Source of the DNA: Cladopsammia gracilis
Lineage: Eukaryota; Cnidaria; Anthozoa; Scleractinia; Dendrophylliidae
Assembly (NCBI GenBank): GCA_022457155.1
Contig: JAJGOT010000016.1
Span: 597,001 to 661,000 of the forward strand
DNA: 64,000 nucleotides
Direction of reading: 5' to 3'
Below, piece by piece: positions 62,301 through 64,000 of the stretch. The position numbers were made by a program, and so were the translations under genes. Every line of letters starts with the position of its first letter. Position 1 is the stretch's first letter. Under the pieces are notes generated by a model, which was given only the letters and a program-made list of their open reading frames with translations, made no database searches and was not told the origin of the DNA.

Positions 62301-63899
62301 GCGTACGTAGACTTTGGAACTGCCTGAAGCATTTGTAGTTATCGATAGTATTTGGCGGAGTGAAAAAGATGACAGATATATATGTTATTTGCCTGCTGGG
62401 AGGTCCGTATAGTGAAAATATGTGACCGAGGTCACAGATTTTCACTATACGGACCGACCCTAAGCCGGTAAATAACTTATATATTTTTCCTCTGTCTCTC
62501 AAATCACTTTATAATTGTTGACCTTTACTCACGAAAGCGTTACCGTGACCGTGGGCAGAGATAGGAAAATCCGGACCGCGCTAAGAACCAATCAGATTGC
62601 AAGATTCGTTACCGTGCCCTCTTGGAAAAAATAAAAAGAGTTAATGTGCATTTTAATATCAATAAAATGCAATCGATTGATAAAACTCTGTATGACTTAA
62701 CAGTGATAGACCATTGCGACTTCAACAACACATGCAGCGTAGGACAAATCTGCATCAGCCGTATTGGAAGCTACGACTGCGTTTGCCCTGAAGGTTATTA
62801 TGGGGAGCAATGCAACAAAGGTAATCACAAGCAAGAACAATAACAGCTAGAAGCAGTGCAACTGTTTATTGCTAATTTGACATGCGCCCTCGAAATTACA
62901 TTTTCAATAAGGTTCTCTATCACACCATTTAAACCACTCAGTGAGATATGTATAATTTCAAGATATGTAAGTGCCAATATATATTCCAATAGTTTTAAAA
63001 ACTTGGCTATCTCTTTTGTCAGGTGAAAAGTATTTCAAGTGTCTCGAAAACAATAAACAATATATACTTAGCTATGGGCTATGGAATCAATGCGTTCCTG
63101 CAGATTTGACCTGCAGGGATGCACCAGCCTATTTGTAGGTACGCCACAAAATATAAATTAAAAATTAAGATGAGTATAATAAAAATAATTTAACTATAAA
63201 CTACTAAATTGTGCACTATATTTTTCTAAATTTTGCATATTTAAAAGCACATAAAAATGCTATGTATTCCTGTTGTGCCCTCAATCAATACTTATATCGT
63301 TATGATTTATTTACTTTTACTTTTCATTTATTTCTTCTTAGCTTGCAATACAACGATAGATCTAGTATTTCTTGTGGATGGAACCAAGCACCTGAAAATG
63401 AAAAATTTTAAGAGAATTTTGCGATTTATCAAAAACATGGCCAAAGTTCTACATGTTTCTCCGCAAGACACTCACATTAGTCTCGTTGTTTACGGCGACG
63501 ATCCTCAGACAGTTTTCGACCTCACCGAACATTTTTCTTTCACGGATTTGAACCACACCCTCTCCAAAGTACATTTGCCCAAGAAAAATAAAAGATATAT
63601 TGGAAAAGGCATCAGTTATGTGAAAAACACTGTTTTTGCAAAAACTGGTCGCAGTGGAGTGCGCAAAGTTCTTATCCTTCTACAAGGCAAAAAATCAAAG
63701 GACGGTATAGGGAGCATTTCACAAGAGATCAAGAAATACGGAGTGAAAATTTTCGCAGTTGGTTATGGTAATAAGAAGGTAAAGGGACAGCTGAAGGAAG
63801 TTTCATCCAAGCCTTTGTCACTGTATTACAAAAATATAAAATACTCAAATTTGGAAACAGCTTACTTTGTACAAGACATGAAAGCATCTATTTGCATGG
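10039..63899 (+). CDS. Giant vWFA/EGF-repeat secreted matrix-type protein (gene continues past window end)
   Basis: This is a multi-exon gene reconstructed from domain exons with consistent splice sites. Order: signal peptide; vWFA-1; EGF; WSC-like; F5/8C (3 exons); fibronectin type II; then blocks of EGF + Ca-type EGF between vWFA domains 2 to 9, with a 43-exon EGF array after vWFA-5. All internal exons are phase 1-1 except the two inside the F5/8C domain, which meet in phase 0. The protein is expected to be secreted and multi-adhesive, like matrilins or SVEP1/polydom in module style, with vWFA domains for ligand binding and EGF arrays as extended spacers. No orthologue can be named. No transmembrane exon or definite final exon is seen before the window ends. 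No in-frame stop interrupts the chosen exons. Whether every array exon is used in one transcript is unknown. Confidence 0.85.
10133..13973. other. Intron 1 of the vWFA/EGF gene
   Basis: No exon with both splice signals and domain similarity was found. Open stretches near 10657-11131 are AT-rich and unconvincing. The only structured feature is the 51-bp minisatellite at 13055-13570. Confidence 0.5.
13055..13570 (+). repeat. 51-bp minisatellite, about ten copies
   Basis: The unit reads roughly 'ttgttactttcggacttagc' + 'aaccttttactgtcgcttct' + 'atccgggggag'. Copies vary in length at the G-run, one of which expands to about 14 G near 13253-13266. Related degenerate pieces continue at 13850-13955. 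Since 51 is a multiple of three, long open frames with a 17-residue period appear, but these are a by-product of the repeat. Confidence 0.9.
13974..14516 (+). CDS. Exon: vWFA domain 1
   Basis: The acceptor is tgttccttttcag, the donor TGTAGAG|gtaagt, and the exon is phase 1-1, 543 bp. It encodes [20 protein letters not shown] at its start and ends near VARKICRG, with a cysteine at each end as in matrilin-type vWFA domains. The MIDAS is incomplete: DGSNQ lacks the second serine, and the strand-4 position reads [10 protein letters not shown] with no Asp. The fold is probably kept, but metal-dependent binding is doubtful. Confidence 0.88.
15341..15536. mobile_element. MITE with about 30-bp terminal inverted repeats
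   Basis: The left end ggtgatgttacacgggacga (continuing ttcgcaacg) is inverted at the right end (cgttgtgaatcgtcccgtgt, then acgacatcacc). Internal sequence is also partly self-complementary (caacttttagcgc / gcgctaaaa). It lies in the intron between vWFA-1 and the first EGF. Confidence 0.7.
15744..15857 (+). CDS. Exon: EGF domain after vWFA-1
   Basis: The acceptor is ttctctcactcag and the donor GAGATAA|gtaaga; 114 bp, phase 1-1. It encodes [20 protein letters not shown] then [18 protein letters not shown], a complete six-cysteine EGF. C.NNGTC fits the O-fucose consensus (C2-X4-S/T-C3). Confidence 0.9.
   Translation: MWTDVSAHLVITMVRASTRVMVTVASVQWNSMASIAR
16231..16533 (+). CDS. Exon: WSC-like cysteine domain
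   Basis: The acceptor is ttccaaacag and the donor GGAG|gtaagt; 303 bp, phase 1-1. It encodes [20 protein letters not shown] near the start, then [20 protein letters not shown] and ACF, and ends [13 protein letters not shown]. The GCF.D....A, kC...A...G...FAvQ.GG.C and NeVY pattern resembles WSC/carbohydrate-binding domains often found next to F5/8C in cnidarian proteins. The precise family is inferred. Confidence 0.7.
16907..17068 (+). CDS. Exon: F5/8C domain, part a
   Basis: The acceptor is caattttcaag and the donor GAACTAG|gtaagg; 162 bp, phase 1-1. It encodes [20 protein letters not shown], then [20 protein letters not shown] and HPYLEIELG. The opening cysteine, W.v, WCP and YLEIELG strand match F5/8C. 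The intron after 'LG' sits where the minus-strand gene also has one. Confidence 0.78.
   Translation, partial: PSVVKCYVTASFMSRSRQSEALRTMHLGKSRQWMETILGVPTTKIHIHTWKLN
17199..17919. mobile_element. Non-autonomous DNA-transposon-like element with about 40-bp inverted ends
   Basis: The left arm catgaaggttcagatcttct (continuing caagcatgttaaggcatggctc) is inverted at 17877-17919 (gagccatgccttaacatgct, then tgag..agatct). No transposase open frame is seen in the approximately 640-bp interior. Target duplication is not clear. Confidence 0.6.
18131..18183. repeat. (TTC)n microsatellite
   Basis: A tandem cttcttctt tract lies in the intron before F5/8C part b, close to but separate from the acceptor's polypyrimidine tract. 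Confidence 0.9.
18248..18372 (+). CDS. Exon: F5/8C domain, part b
   Basis: The acceptor is atcttttaacag and the donor TGTTCG|gtaagc; 125 bp, phase 1 in and phase 0 out. It encodes [20 protein letters not shown] then [20 protein letters not shown]. It fills the central part of the domain but is less typical than the minus-strand copy, since W.KSY is replaced by a cysteine-bearing segment. The phase change is matched by part c. Confidence 0.7.
18427..18595 (+). repeat. 94-bp tandem duplication
   Basis: The stretch ctactctgtgacaatgtgcg...tttattataacgaaagaaattattccatag occurs at 18427 and again at 18521 with only a few substitutions. It is intronic between F5/8C parts b and c. Confidence 0.8.
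18698..18895. mobile_element. Foldback element centred on 18805
   Basis: ttcgcgattttgat...atatctaacg...gggaagtcacaa is mirrored by ttgtgacttccccc...cgttagatatcaaaatcgcgaa. The centre is cggtttgaccgaaaccg. A hairpin with a similar 'gtgaccgaggtcac' centre occurs at 62373-62482. Confidence 0.7.
19029..19212 (+). CDS. Exon: F5/8C domain, part c
   Basis: The acceptor is atttccatttag and the donor ACAAACG|gtaaga; 184 bp, phase 0 in and phase 1 out. It encodes [20 protein letters not shown], then [20 protein letters not shown] and CLRTEVEGC. The P....SIRL.P and CLR.E.EGC elements are the diagnostic end of an F5/8C domain. Confidence 0.85.
19831..19983 (+). CDS. Exon: fibronectin type II domain
   Basis: The acceptor is attctttcag and the donor TGTCAAG|gtactc; 153 bp, phase 1-1. 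It encodes [20 protein letters not shown] then [20 protein letters not shown] and C. The C.FPF.Y.G..Y..C.......WC.TT..YD.D..W..C pattern is textbook FN2, a collagen/gelatin-binding module. Confidence 0.93.
20336..20458 (+). CDS. Exon: EGF domain
   Basis: The acceptor is ctattattcgcag and the donor CAGGATG|gtaggt; 123 bp, phase 1-1. It encodes [20 protein letters not shown] then [16 protein letters not shown], a six-cysteine EGF with a slightly long third loop. Confidence 0.88.
20862..20975 (+). CDS. Exon: Ca-binding-type EGF domain
   Basis: The acceptor is ctcttttttttag-like (tctttttttag) and the donor CATTTAG|gttaga; 114 bp, phase 1-1. It starts [20 protein letters not shown] and ends [18 protein letters not shown]. 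The D.DEC start and the N..GGY stretch fit a calcium-binding EGF. Confidence 0.92.
   Translation: MMTSVLTAHVKTVEHALIRLAATDANVTMDTVGETVI
21272..21560. mobile_element. MITE, family shared with 26446-26734 (opposite orientation)
   Basis: The ends agaacggtcttcaattgagt and ...caatgaaaaccgctct are imperfect inverted repeats. The interior contains 'tgtgattggctaaaaaatct', 'cgcgttttccc' and 'tgtgattggtcagagtaatt', which recur in reverse complement at 26446-26734. It ends about 50 bp before the vWFA-2 exon. Confidence 0.75.
21614..22174 (+). CDS. Exon: vWFA domain 2
   Basis: The acceptor is cacaccactgtag and the donor TGCAAAG|gtaaca; 561 bp, phase 1-1. It starts [20 protein letters not shown]; later [13 protein letters not shown] and [13 protein letters not shown]. 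All MIDAS elements are present (DGSRS, the Thr of TNTG, Asp of TDG), so metal-dependent ligand binding is plausible. Cysteines lie at both ends. Confidence 0.95.
22532..22642 (+). CDS. Exon: EGF domain
   Basis: The acceptor is acatttttgtag and the donor TCAGAAG|gtttgt; 111 bp, phase 1-1. It encodes [20 protein letters not shown] then [17 protein letters not shown], with six cysteines. Confidence 0.9.
23054..23176 (+). CDS. Exon: Ca-type EGF domain
   Basis: The acceptor is taaaacattcag and the donor GACAAAG|gtgggt; 123 bp, phase 1-1. It encodes [20 protein letters not shown] then [20 protein letters not shown]. The D.KEC start suggests a calcium-binding EGF derivative. Confidence 0.88.
23344..23746. 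mobile_element. TTAA-flanked MITE (1)
   Basis: The ends agagaacctacattgtcaga and (reverse complement) agggaacctccattg are inverted repeats that stay matched for about 55 bp, including 'ttgacgttaaattgttgga'. Both sides are flanked by TTAA (23340-23343 and 23747-23750), the target site used by piggyBac-type transposases. No transposase frame is present. Confidence 0.72.
23889..24422 (+). CDS. Exon: vWFA domain 3 (degenerate MIDAS)
   Basis: The acceptor is tctttacaacag and the donor TGCCAAG|gtttgc; 534 bp, phase 1-1. It begins [20 protein letters not shown] and ends near TTRDAICQG. The DxSxS motif reads DKSRN, the Thr loop reads [11 protein letters not shown] and strand 4 reads VVVAMIAGK, so all metal-site elements are altered. 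The core hydrophobic strands remain. Confidence 0.85.
24710..24799 (+). CDS. Exon: four-cysteine EGF/follistatin-like module
   Basis: The acceptor is tctttccaacag and the donor GTCACTC|gtaaga; 90 bp, phase 1-1. It encodes [20 protein letters not shown] then VYAGHQCVT. Four cysteines spaced like the N-terminal part of follistatin/FOLN modules, or a truncated EGF. It replaces the usual second position between vWFA blocks and is followed by two normal EGF exons. Confidence 0.7.
24800..25638. other. Intron without recognisable feature
   Basis: About 840 bp with no domain-like exon or clear inverted repeat on either strand. Open frames here have no splice support. Confidence 0.5.
25639..25749 (+). 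CDS. Exon: EGF domain
   Basis: The acceptor is aatttctaacag and the donor ACGGAAG|gtacgt; 111 bp, phase 1-1. It encodes [20 protein letters not shown] then [17 protein letters not shown], a complete EGF. Confidence 0.92.
26191..26307 (+). CDS. Exon: Ca-type EGF domain
   Basis: The acceptor is tttacttcacag and the donor GAATTAG|gtaaaa; 117 bp, phase 1-1. It encodes [20 protein letters not shown] then [19 protein letters not shown]. The D...EC start resembles cbEGF with an extra residue. Confidence 0.92.
   Translation: MSSTSVIQHRAKMAGRVKTFLQDLNVIVHRITLAVNVN
26446..26734. mobile_element. MITE, family shared with 21272-21560
   Basis: The ends tagagcagttttcaattgag(tgtcg) and (cgaca)ctcaattgaaaactgctcta are near-perfect inverted repeats of about 25 bp. 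The interior matches the element at 21272-21560 in reverse complement, so the two copies face each other across two vWFA blocks. Confidence 0.8.
27023..27589 (+). CDS. Exon: vWFA domain 4
   Basis: The acceptor is ctttattcacag and the donor TGTTCCG|gtgagt; 567 bp, phase 1-1. It starts [20 protein letters not shown], then [13 protein letters not shown] and [14 protein letters not shown] full MIDAS is present (DGSGS, Thr, Asp). It is very similar to vWFA-2 and vWFA-5. Confidence 0.95.
27930..28043 (+). CDS. Exon: EGF domain
   Basis: The acceptor is tatgtacttttag and the donor GGAACCG|gttagt; 114 bp, phase 1-1. It encodes [20 protein letters not shown] then [18 protein letters not shown], with six cysteines. 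Confidence 0.92.
28089..28477. mobile_element. GGGGGTACTC-ended element with internal repeats
   Basis: It opens gagggggtactcc and closes gggagtaacccccgg, the same terminal pattern as the element at 6232-6628. Inside are many copies of a motif like 'taccctttcatatac' or its variants. No coding capacity is seen. Confidence 0.6.
28876..28995 (+). CDS. Exon: Ca-binding-type EGF domain
   Basis: The acceptor is tttgcttttttag and the donor TCCATCC|gtgagt; 120 bp, phase 1-1. It encodes [20 protein letters not shown] then [20 protein letters not shown]. The DVDEC start is the classic calcium-binding signature. Confidence 0.92.
29226..29445. mobile_element. GGGGGTGCTCG-ended inverted-repeat element
   Basis: The left cagggggtgctcg (about 29227) is inverted at the right as cgagcacccccgtcg (about 29431). 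Internally, 'cttttagggta' recurs. It is probably a relative of the GGGGGTACTC family. Confidence 0.5.
29808..30368 (+). CDS. Exon: vWFA domain 5
   Basis: The acceptor is actttacctaacag and the donor TGTAAAG|gtgaga; 561 bp, phase 1-1. It starts [20 protein letters not shown]; later [14 protein letters not shown] and [13 protein letters not shown]. The MIDAS is complete. It directly precedes the amplified EGF array. Confidence 0.95.
30398..30520 (+). pseudogene. Relic of an array C-type EGF exon (left array boundary)
   Basis: The sequence cggaattgcagcaaagttgg...tgattgcactgaagggttta...gatacgtgtgaag matches the second half of the array's C exon and its downstream intron (cccgttttacatt). The first half, with its acceptor, is missing. 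The stretch begins only about 30 bp after the vWFA-5 donor. It marks where the array was joined to the vWFA-5 intron. Downstream array-type intron sequence resumes after the AT repeat (ccaatgaagcagaagtcgaa). Confidence 0.8.
30547..30604. repeat. (AT)n microsatellite
   Basis: Nearly uninterrupted AT dinucleotides, inserted within relic array intron sequence. Confidence 0.95.
31315..32353 (+). CDS. Array unit 1: EGF exons A1, B1, C1
   Basis: Exons are 31315-31425, 31670-31780 and 32243-32353, each 111 bp and phase 1-1. A1 is the only A exon reading NGTCHNYL (others NGTCQNYL/M). B1 carries [10 protein letters not shown] and C1 has YNGPC and GDTCEG. A1 uses donor gtcagt. Confidence 0.92.
32634..33673 (+). 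CDS. Array unit 2: EGF exons A2, B2, C2
   Basis: Exons are 32634-32744, 32990-33100 and 33563-33673. B2 has [11 protein letters not shown]2 reads KNNGSC in place of KNNGNC, which creates an O-fucose-type C2-X4-S-C3 motif absent from the other C exons. Confidence 0.92.
33954..34995 (+). CDS. Array unit 3: EGF exons A3, B3, C3
   Basis: Exons are 33954-34064, 34309-34419 and 34885-34995. B3 has [10 protein letters not shown]. Intron variants (ctgggcccagaaagg; gttcgtccatggcg) are shared with unit 12. Confidence 0.92.
35236..36279 (+). CDS. Array unit 4: EGF exons A4, B4 (mutated donor), C4
   Basis: Exons are 35236-35346, 35593-35703 and 36169-36279. A4's acceptor reads ttttgag rather than ttttcag, and about 40 bp of the preceding intron is missing. 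B4 has an intact frame ([10 protein letters not shown]), but its donor is GAAG|atagaa where all other units except 14 have gtagaa. C4 reads YNDPC. Confidence 0.88.
36560..37602 (+). CDS. Array unit 5: EGF exons A5, B5, C5
   Basis: Exons are 36560-36670, 36916-37026 and 37492-37602. B5 reads [14 protein letters not shown], with three changes in the third loop. C5 has YNDPC and GETCEG. Confidence 0.92.
37885..38929 (+). CDS. Array unit 6: EGF exons A6, B6, C6
   Basis: Exons are 37885-37995, 38244-38354 and 38819-38929. B6 has YECKCRQGF and C6 has the unique YNVPC. Confidence 0.92.
39210..40251 (+). CDS. Array unit 7: EGF exons A7, B7, C7
   Basis: Exons are 39210-39320, 39566-39676 and 40141-40251. 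A7 reads CQNYMNDY, B7 CFDFPDSY and C7 ends GDTCDG. Confidence 0.92.
40532..41574 (+). CDS. Array unit 8: EGF exons A8, B8, C8
   Basis: Exons are 40532-40642, 40888-40998 and 41464-41574. A8 ends NGKRCDG. B8 reads [12 protein letters not shown] and lacks one T of the usual acceptor tract (ttttgttacag). Confidence 0.92.
41855..42899 (+). CDS. Array unit 9: EGF exons A9, B9, C9
   Basis: Exons are 41855-41965, 42211-42321 and 42789-42899. B9 reads [11 protein letters not shown]9 has YNDPC and GETCEG. Confidence 0.92.
43169..44211 (+). CDS. Array unit 10: EGF exons A10, B10, C10
   Basis: Exons are 43169-43279, 43525-43635 and 44101-44211. B10 reads [11 protein letters not shown]10 has YNGPC and GDTCEG. 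The intron before A10 is about 10 bp shorter, missing 'gaacagagccgt'. Confidence 0.92.
44492..45532 (+). CDS. Array unit 11: EGF exons A11, B11, C11
   Basis: Exons are 44492-44602, 44849-44959 and 45422-45532. B11 returns to the DITD type. Its A-B intron (acaccaaagttgaaaaccga, cacaagctcaag) matches unit 2 rather than neighbouring unit 10. Confidence 0.92.
45816..46858 (+). CDS. Array unit 12: EGF exons A12, B12, C12
   Basis: Exons are 45816-45926, 46172-46282 and 46748-46858. B12 reads [10 protein letters not shown]. Flanking intron variants match unit 3. Confidence 0.92.
47139..48183 (+). CDS. Array unit 13: EGF exons A13, B13, C13
   Basis: Exons are 47139-47249, 47495-47605 and 48073-48183. 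A13 uses acceptor ttttgag, as in unit 4, and ends GKRCDG. B13 reads CFDIQDSY. Confidence 0.92.
48452..49493 (+). CDS. Array unit 14: EGF exons A14, B14 (mutated donor), C14
   Basis: Exons are 48452-48562, 48808-48918 and 49383-49493. A14 reads CFSFPCRNN (others CLSLPC) and GKRCDG. B14's donor is GAAG|atagaa, the same GT to AT change as B4. C14 has YNDPC and GETCEG. Skipping B14 would keep the frame because A, B and C are all phase 1-1. Confidence 0.88.
49775..49885 (+). CDS. Array unit 15: single EGF exon A15
   Basis: This is the last intact array exon, 111 bp, phase 1-1, donor gtaagt (a better match to consensus than the gttagt of most A exons). The rest of the unit is broken: the B exon is deleted and C is a relic. 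The frame can continue to the unique EGF exon at 50809. Confidence 0.9.
50120..50160 (+). other. Deletion scar of exon B15
   Basis: The intron reads attttgtttac directly followed by catattataccagtcaaact. In other units these two stretches flank exon B and about 60 bp of its downstream intron (ttttgtttacag-exon-...catgttataccagccaaact). The exon with its acceptor AG and donor is removed. Confidence 0.8.
50210..50393 (+). pseudogene. Relic C15 exon and its upstream intron
   Basis: Sequence from 'aatgtggacctcatagttca' onward follows the B-C intron. After ttttag at 50321-50323 a shortened C exon reads [16 protein letters not shown] and then diverges. The middle of the exon (about 30 bp with two cysteines) and the donor are lost, so it is unlikely to encode an EGF. 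Confidence 0.75.
50640..50790 (+). pseudogene. Relic C16: second decayed array fragment (right array boundary)
   Basis: The segment gactgtgaaatatgaatgta...aggtagactactgcc matches the B-C intron and first codons of exon C (GTAGACTACTG), then stops about 20 bp before the acceptor of the unique EGF at 50809. It shows that the array once extended at least one unit further. Confidence 0.75.
50809..50922 (+). CDS. Exon: EGF domain (first unique EGF after array)
   Basis: The acceptor is cctttctttttag and the donor GAACTTG|gtaagg; 114 bp, phase 1-1. It encodes [20 protein letters not shown] then [18 protein letters not shown]. It is clearly different from the array A/B/C exons. Confidence 0.92.
50923..52174. 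other. Intron with low-complexity pieces and a tRNA-like half
   Basis: It contains a cactcactcactcgctcgct stretch near 51115-51140 and an A-box-like 'ggtcgagtggtttagtgcc' at 51353-51371 without a matching B-box. No further exon was recognised. Confidence 0.45.
52175..52291 (+). CDS. Exon: Ca-binding-type EGF domain
   Basis: The acceptor is ttgtcatttacag and the donor CAAATTG|gtaata; 117 bp, phase 1-1. It encodes [20 protein letters not shown] then [19 protein letters not shown], a standard cbEGF with DIDEC. Confidence 0.93.
52995..53546 (+). CDS. Exon: vWFA domain 6 (degenerate MIDAS)
   Basis: The acceptor is tatgttttctctag and the donor TGTCAAG|gtgagt; 552 bp, phase 1-1. It begins [20 protein letters not shown] and ends AVGGAICQG. 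The N-terminal cysteine of the other vWFA exons is absent. [16 protein letters not shown] and [10 protein letters not shown] show that the metal site is lost. Confidence 0.88.
53777..54240. mobile_element. TTAA-flanked MITE (2) with about 120-bp inverted ends
   Basis: The left end ggtggctcccaacagtttcc is inverted at the right (ggaaactgttgggagccacc). Matching continues through 'tgatgggtcattttaaccac' and 'atcagttgatgctacaatca'. TTAA flanks it at 53773-53776 and 54241-54244. Confidence 0.8.
54823..54936 (+). CDS. Exon: EGF domain
   Basis: The acceptor is tctgtttatgcag and the donor GAACAAG|gtaatt; 114 bp, phase 1-1. It encodes [20 protein letters not shown] then [18 protein letters not shown]. 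Confidence 0.92.
55340..55724. mobile_element. MITE with TAGAGCGTTTTCAC ends
   Basis: The left tatagagcgttttcactgac is inverted at the right as gtcatgtgaaaacgctctata. The ends overlap TA dinucleotides, consistent with a TA target site. It is about 385 bp and noncoding. Confidence 0.7.
55782..55901 (+). CDS. Exon: Ca-binding-type EGF domain
   Basis: The acceptor is tttttttaaccag and the donor GAATACA|gtaagt; 120 bp, phase 1-1. It encodes [20 protein letters not shown] then [20 protein letters not shown]. Confidence 0.92.
56261..56815 (+). CDS. Exon: vWFA domain 7 (degenerate MIDAS)
   Basis: The acceptor is attttctctttag and the donor TCTCAAG|gtaaga; 555 bp, phase 1-1. It begins [20 protein letters not shown] and ends FRENLSQG. 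Both terminal cysteines are missing, and DGSQV and [10 protein letters not shown] lack full metal ligands. Confidence 0.88.
56863..57372. mobile_element. TTAA-flanked MITE (3) with CCCTCGG ends
   Basis: Left end ccctcggatgtacatgcaa, right end ttgtatgtccgaggg; TTAA on both sides (56859-56862, 57373-57376). CCC ends plus TTAA are typical of piggyBac-type elements. A second, truncated copy lies at 805-1245 in the left-hand gene. The interior contains repeated 'atggccgcca' pieces and no transposase frame. Confidence 0.78.
57909..58862 (-). pseudogene. Penelope-type reverse transcriptase, 5'-truncated
   Basis: The open frame extends from the inversion junction (58862) through [13 protein letters not shown] (RT motif A), [18 protein letters not shown] (motif B region) and IGLYRDDGL (motif C, YRDD in place of YxDD), then a basic [11 protein letters not shown] stretch, and stops at the AT repeat (NHNKAVI). 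The N-terminal RT part and most of the C-terminal GIY-YIG nuclease region are missing. Not expected to be active; it is intronic and antisense to the host gene. Confidence 0.75.
58864..59318 (+). pseudogene. Inverted copy of the retroelement 3' coding part
   Basis: Read on the plus strand it repeats the end of the reverse transcriptase (from [13 protein letters not shown] on). It continues further than the minus copy into [19 protein letters not shown], a cysteine-rich linker that in related elements precedes a GIY-YIG endonuclease. It is cut by the (AT)n tract at 59319. Confidence 0.7.
59540..59650 (+). CDS. Exon: EGF domain
   Basis: The acceptor is tattttgttcag and the donor GACAAAG|gtttgt; 111 bp, phase 1-1. 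It encodes [20 protein letters not shown] then [17 protein letters not shown]. Confidence 0.92.
60213..60329 (+). CDS. Exon: EGF domain
   Basis: The acceptor is tttttcctttttag and the donor GAAGAAG|gttaga; 117 bp, phase 1-1. It encodes [20 protein letters not shown] then [19 protein letters not shown]. This block has two ordinary EGFs before the Ca-type EGF, unlike most blocks. Confidence 0.92.
60841..60960 (+). CDS. Exon: Ca-binding-type EGF domain
   Basis: The acceptor is gttttttttcag and the donor GATAAAG|gtacag; 120 bp, phase 1-1. It encodes [20 protein letters not shown] then [20 protein letters not shown]. Confidence 0.92.
61284..61829 (+). CDS. Exon: vWFA domain 8 (partial MIDAS)
   Basis: The acceptor is tattttattttacag and the donor TGCGAAG|gtaagt; 546 bp, phase 1-1. 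It begins [20 protein letters not shown]; later [13 protein letters not shown] and [13 protein letters not shown]. The Thr and the second Asp are kept, but DGSSL lacks the last serine of DxSxS. Confidence 0.9.
62140..62253 (+). CDS. Exon: EGF domain
   Basis: The acceptor is cgtttttatctacag and the donor GAAGAAG|gtaggg; 114 bp, phase 1-1. It encodes [20 protein letters not shown] then [18 protein letters not shown]. It is the closest unique relative of the array A exon start (AVDHC..., NNGTC). Confidence 0.92.
62373..62482. mobile_element. Short foldback hairpin
   Basis: atatatgttatttgcc...gtccgtatagtgaaaat is mirrored by attttcactatacggac...ggtaaataacttatatat around a gtgaccgaggtcac centre. 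It is intronic between the last two EGF exons. Confidence 0.7.
62704..62820 (+). CDS. Exon: EGF domain (second of block)
   Basis: The acceptor is tatgacttaacag and the donor AACAAAG|gtaatc; 117 bp, phase 1-1. It encodes [20 protein letters not shown] then [19 protein letters not shown]. It occupies the Ca-type EGF position but reads IDHC rather than DxDEC. Confidence 0.9.
63023..63138 (+). CDS. Candidate alternative 3'-terminal exon
   Basis: After an acceptor tctcttttgtcag the phase-1 frame reads [20 protein letters not shown] then [18 protein letters not shown] and a TAG stop at 63136-63138. An AATAAA lies 40 bp further (63178-63183). It could end a shorter isoform before vWFA-9. The segment is cysteine-containing and not low complexity. 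It may instead be a decayed exon, because a good donor-like gtacgc follows immediately after the stop. Confidence 0.35.
63342..63899 (+). CDS. Exon: vWFA domain 9 (degenerate MIDAS)
   Basis: The acceptor is ttatttcttcttag and the donor TGCATGG|gtaagt; 558 bp, phase 1-1. It begins [20 protein letters not shown] and ends [23 protein letters not shown] and [10 protein letters not shown] show loss of the metal ligands. The phase-1 exit and consensus donor indicate that the gene continues beyond the window. Confidence 0.9.
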
Positions 63900-64000
63900 G
63901 TAAGTATCCATTGATAATGTCAGTAAAATGCTTAGTCGATCGTTCTAAAAAAACCGTTGACCATTTCTATAGACAATAGATATTGTATGAATGTTCGGAC

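Overview
The window looks like AT-rich invertebrate nuclear DNA, most probably from an anthozoan cnidarian (coral, sea anemone or corallimorph). Two large, intron-rich genes encode extracellular modules (vWFA, EGF, F5/8C, WSC-like, fibronectin type II). Introns and intergenic DNA are full of foldback elements, MITEs, tRNA-derived pieces and a Penelope-type retroelement. The taxon is inferred from architecture and repeat style; no diagnostic marker gene is present.

Left part (1-5970, minus strand): the 5' portion of a type I membrane protein. Six exons can be joined with matching intron phases: signal peptide (5970-5886), a complete F5/8C (discoidin) domain in three exons (4918-4721, 3587-3469, 2958-2823), a transmembrane exon (1323-1257) and a cytoplasmic-tail exon (645-456) with a YEEPPPYE motif. 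The gene runs off the left edge, so a kinase or other C-terminal domain cannot be excluded. A separate orphan 3'-terminal-looking exon lies on the minus strand at 7983-7855.

Divergent intergenic region (5971-10038): no convincing gene apart from the orphan exon. It holds several inverted-repeat elements, including one with poly-G/poly-C ends and an 11-bp target duplication.

Main gene (10039 to beyond 63899, plus strand): one very large secreted or matrix protein gene. Order of modules: signal peptide, vWFA-1, EGF, WSC-like domain, F5/8C (three exons), fibronectin type II, EGF, Ca-type EGF; then repeated blocks of vWFA + EGF + Ca-type EGF (vWFA-2 to vWFA-9). Nearly every exon is class 1-1, so modules can be skipped or duplicated without a frameshift. 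Only some vWFA domains (2, 4, 5) keep a full MIDAS metal site.

The centrepiece is 31.2-50.4 kb, between vWFA-5 and the next unique EGF pair: a tandem array of 14 complete units of about 1.32 kb plus one partial unit. Each unit carries three different EGF exons (A, B, C) with their introns. Introns are nearly as conserved as exons, which indicates recent expansion or homogenisation. The array has decayed partial units at both ends, one deleted B exon and two B exons whose splice donor has changed from GT to AT. About 43 EGF domains come from this array alone.

The introns also contain three TTAA-flanked inverted-repeat elements (piggyBac-style target site), a pair of related MITEs in opposite orientation, and a truncated Penelope-like reverse transcriptase with a partial inverted copy.
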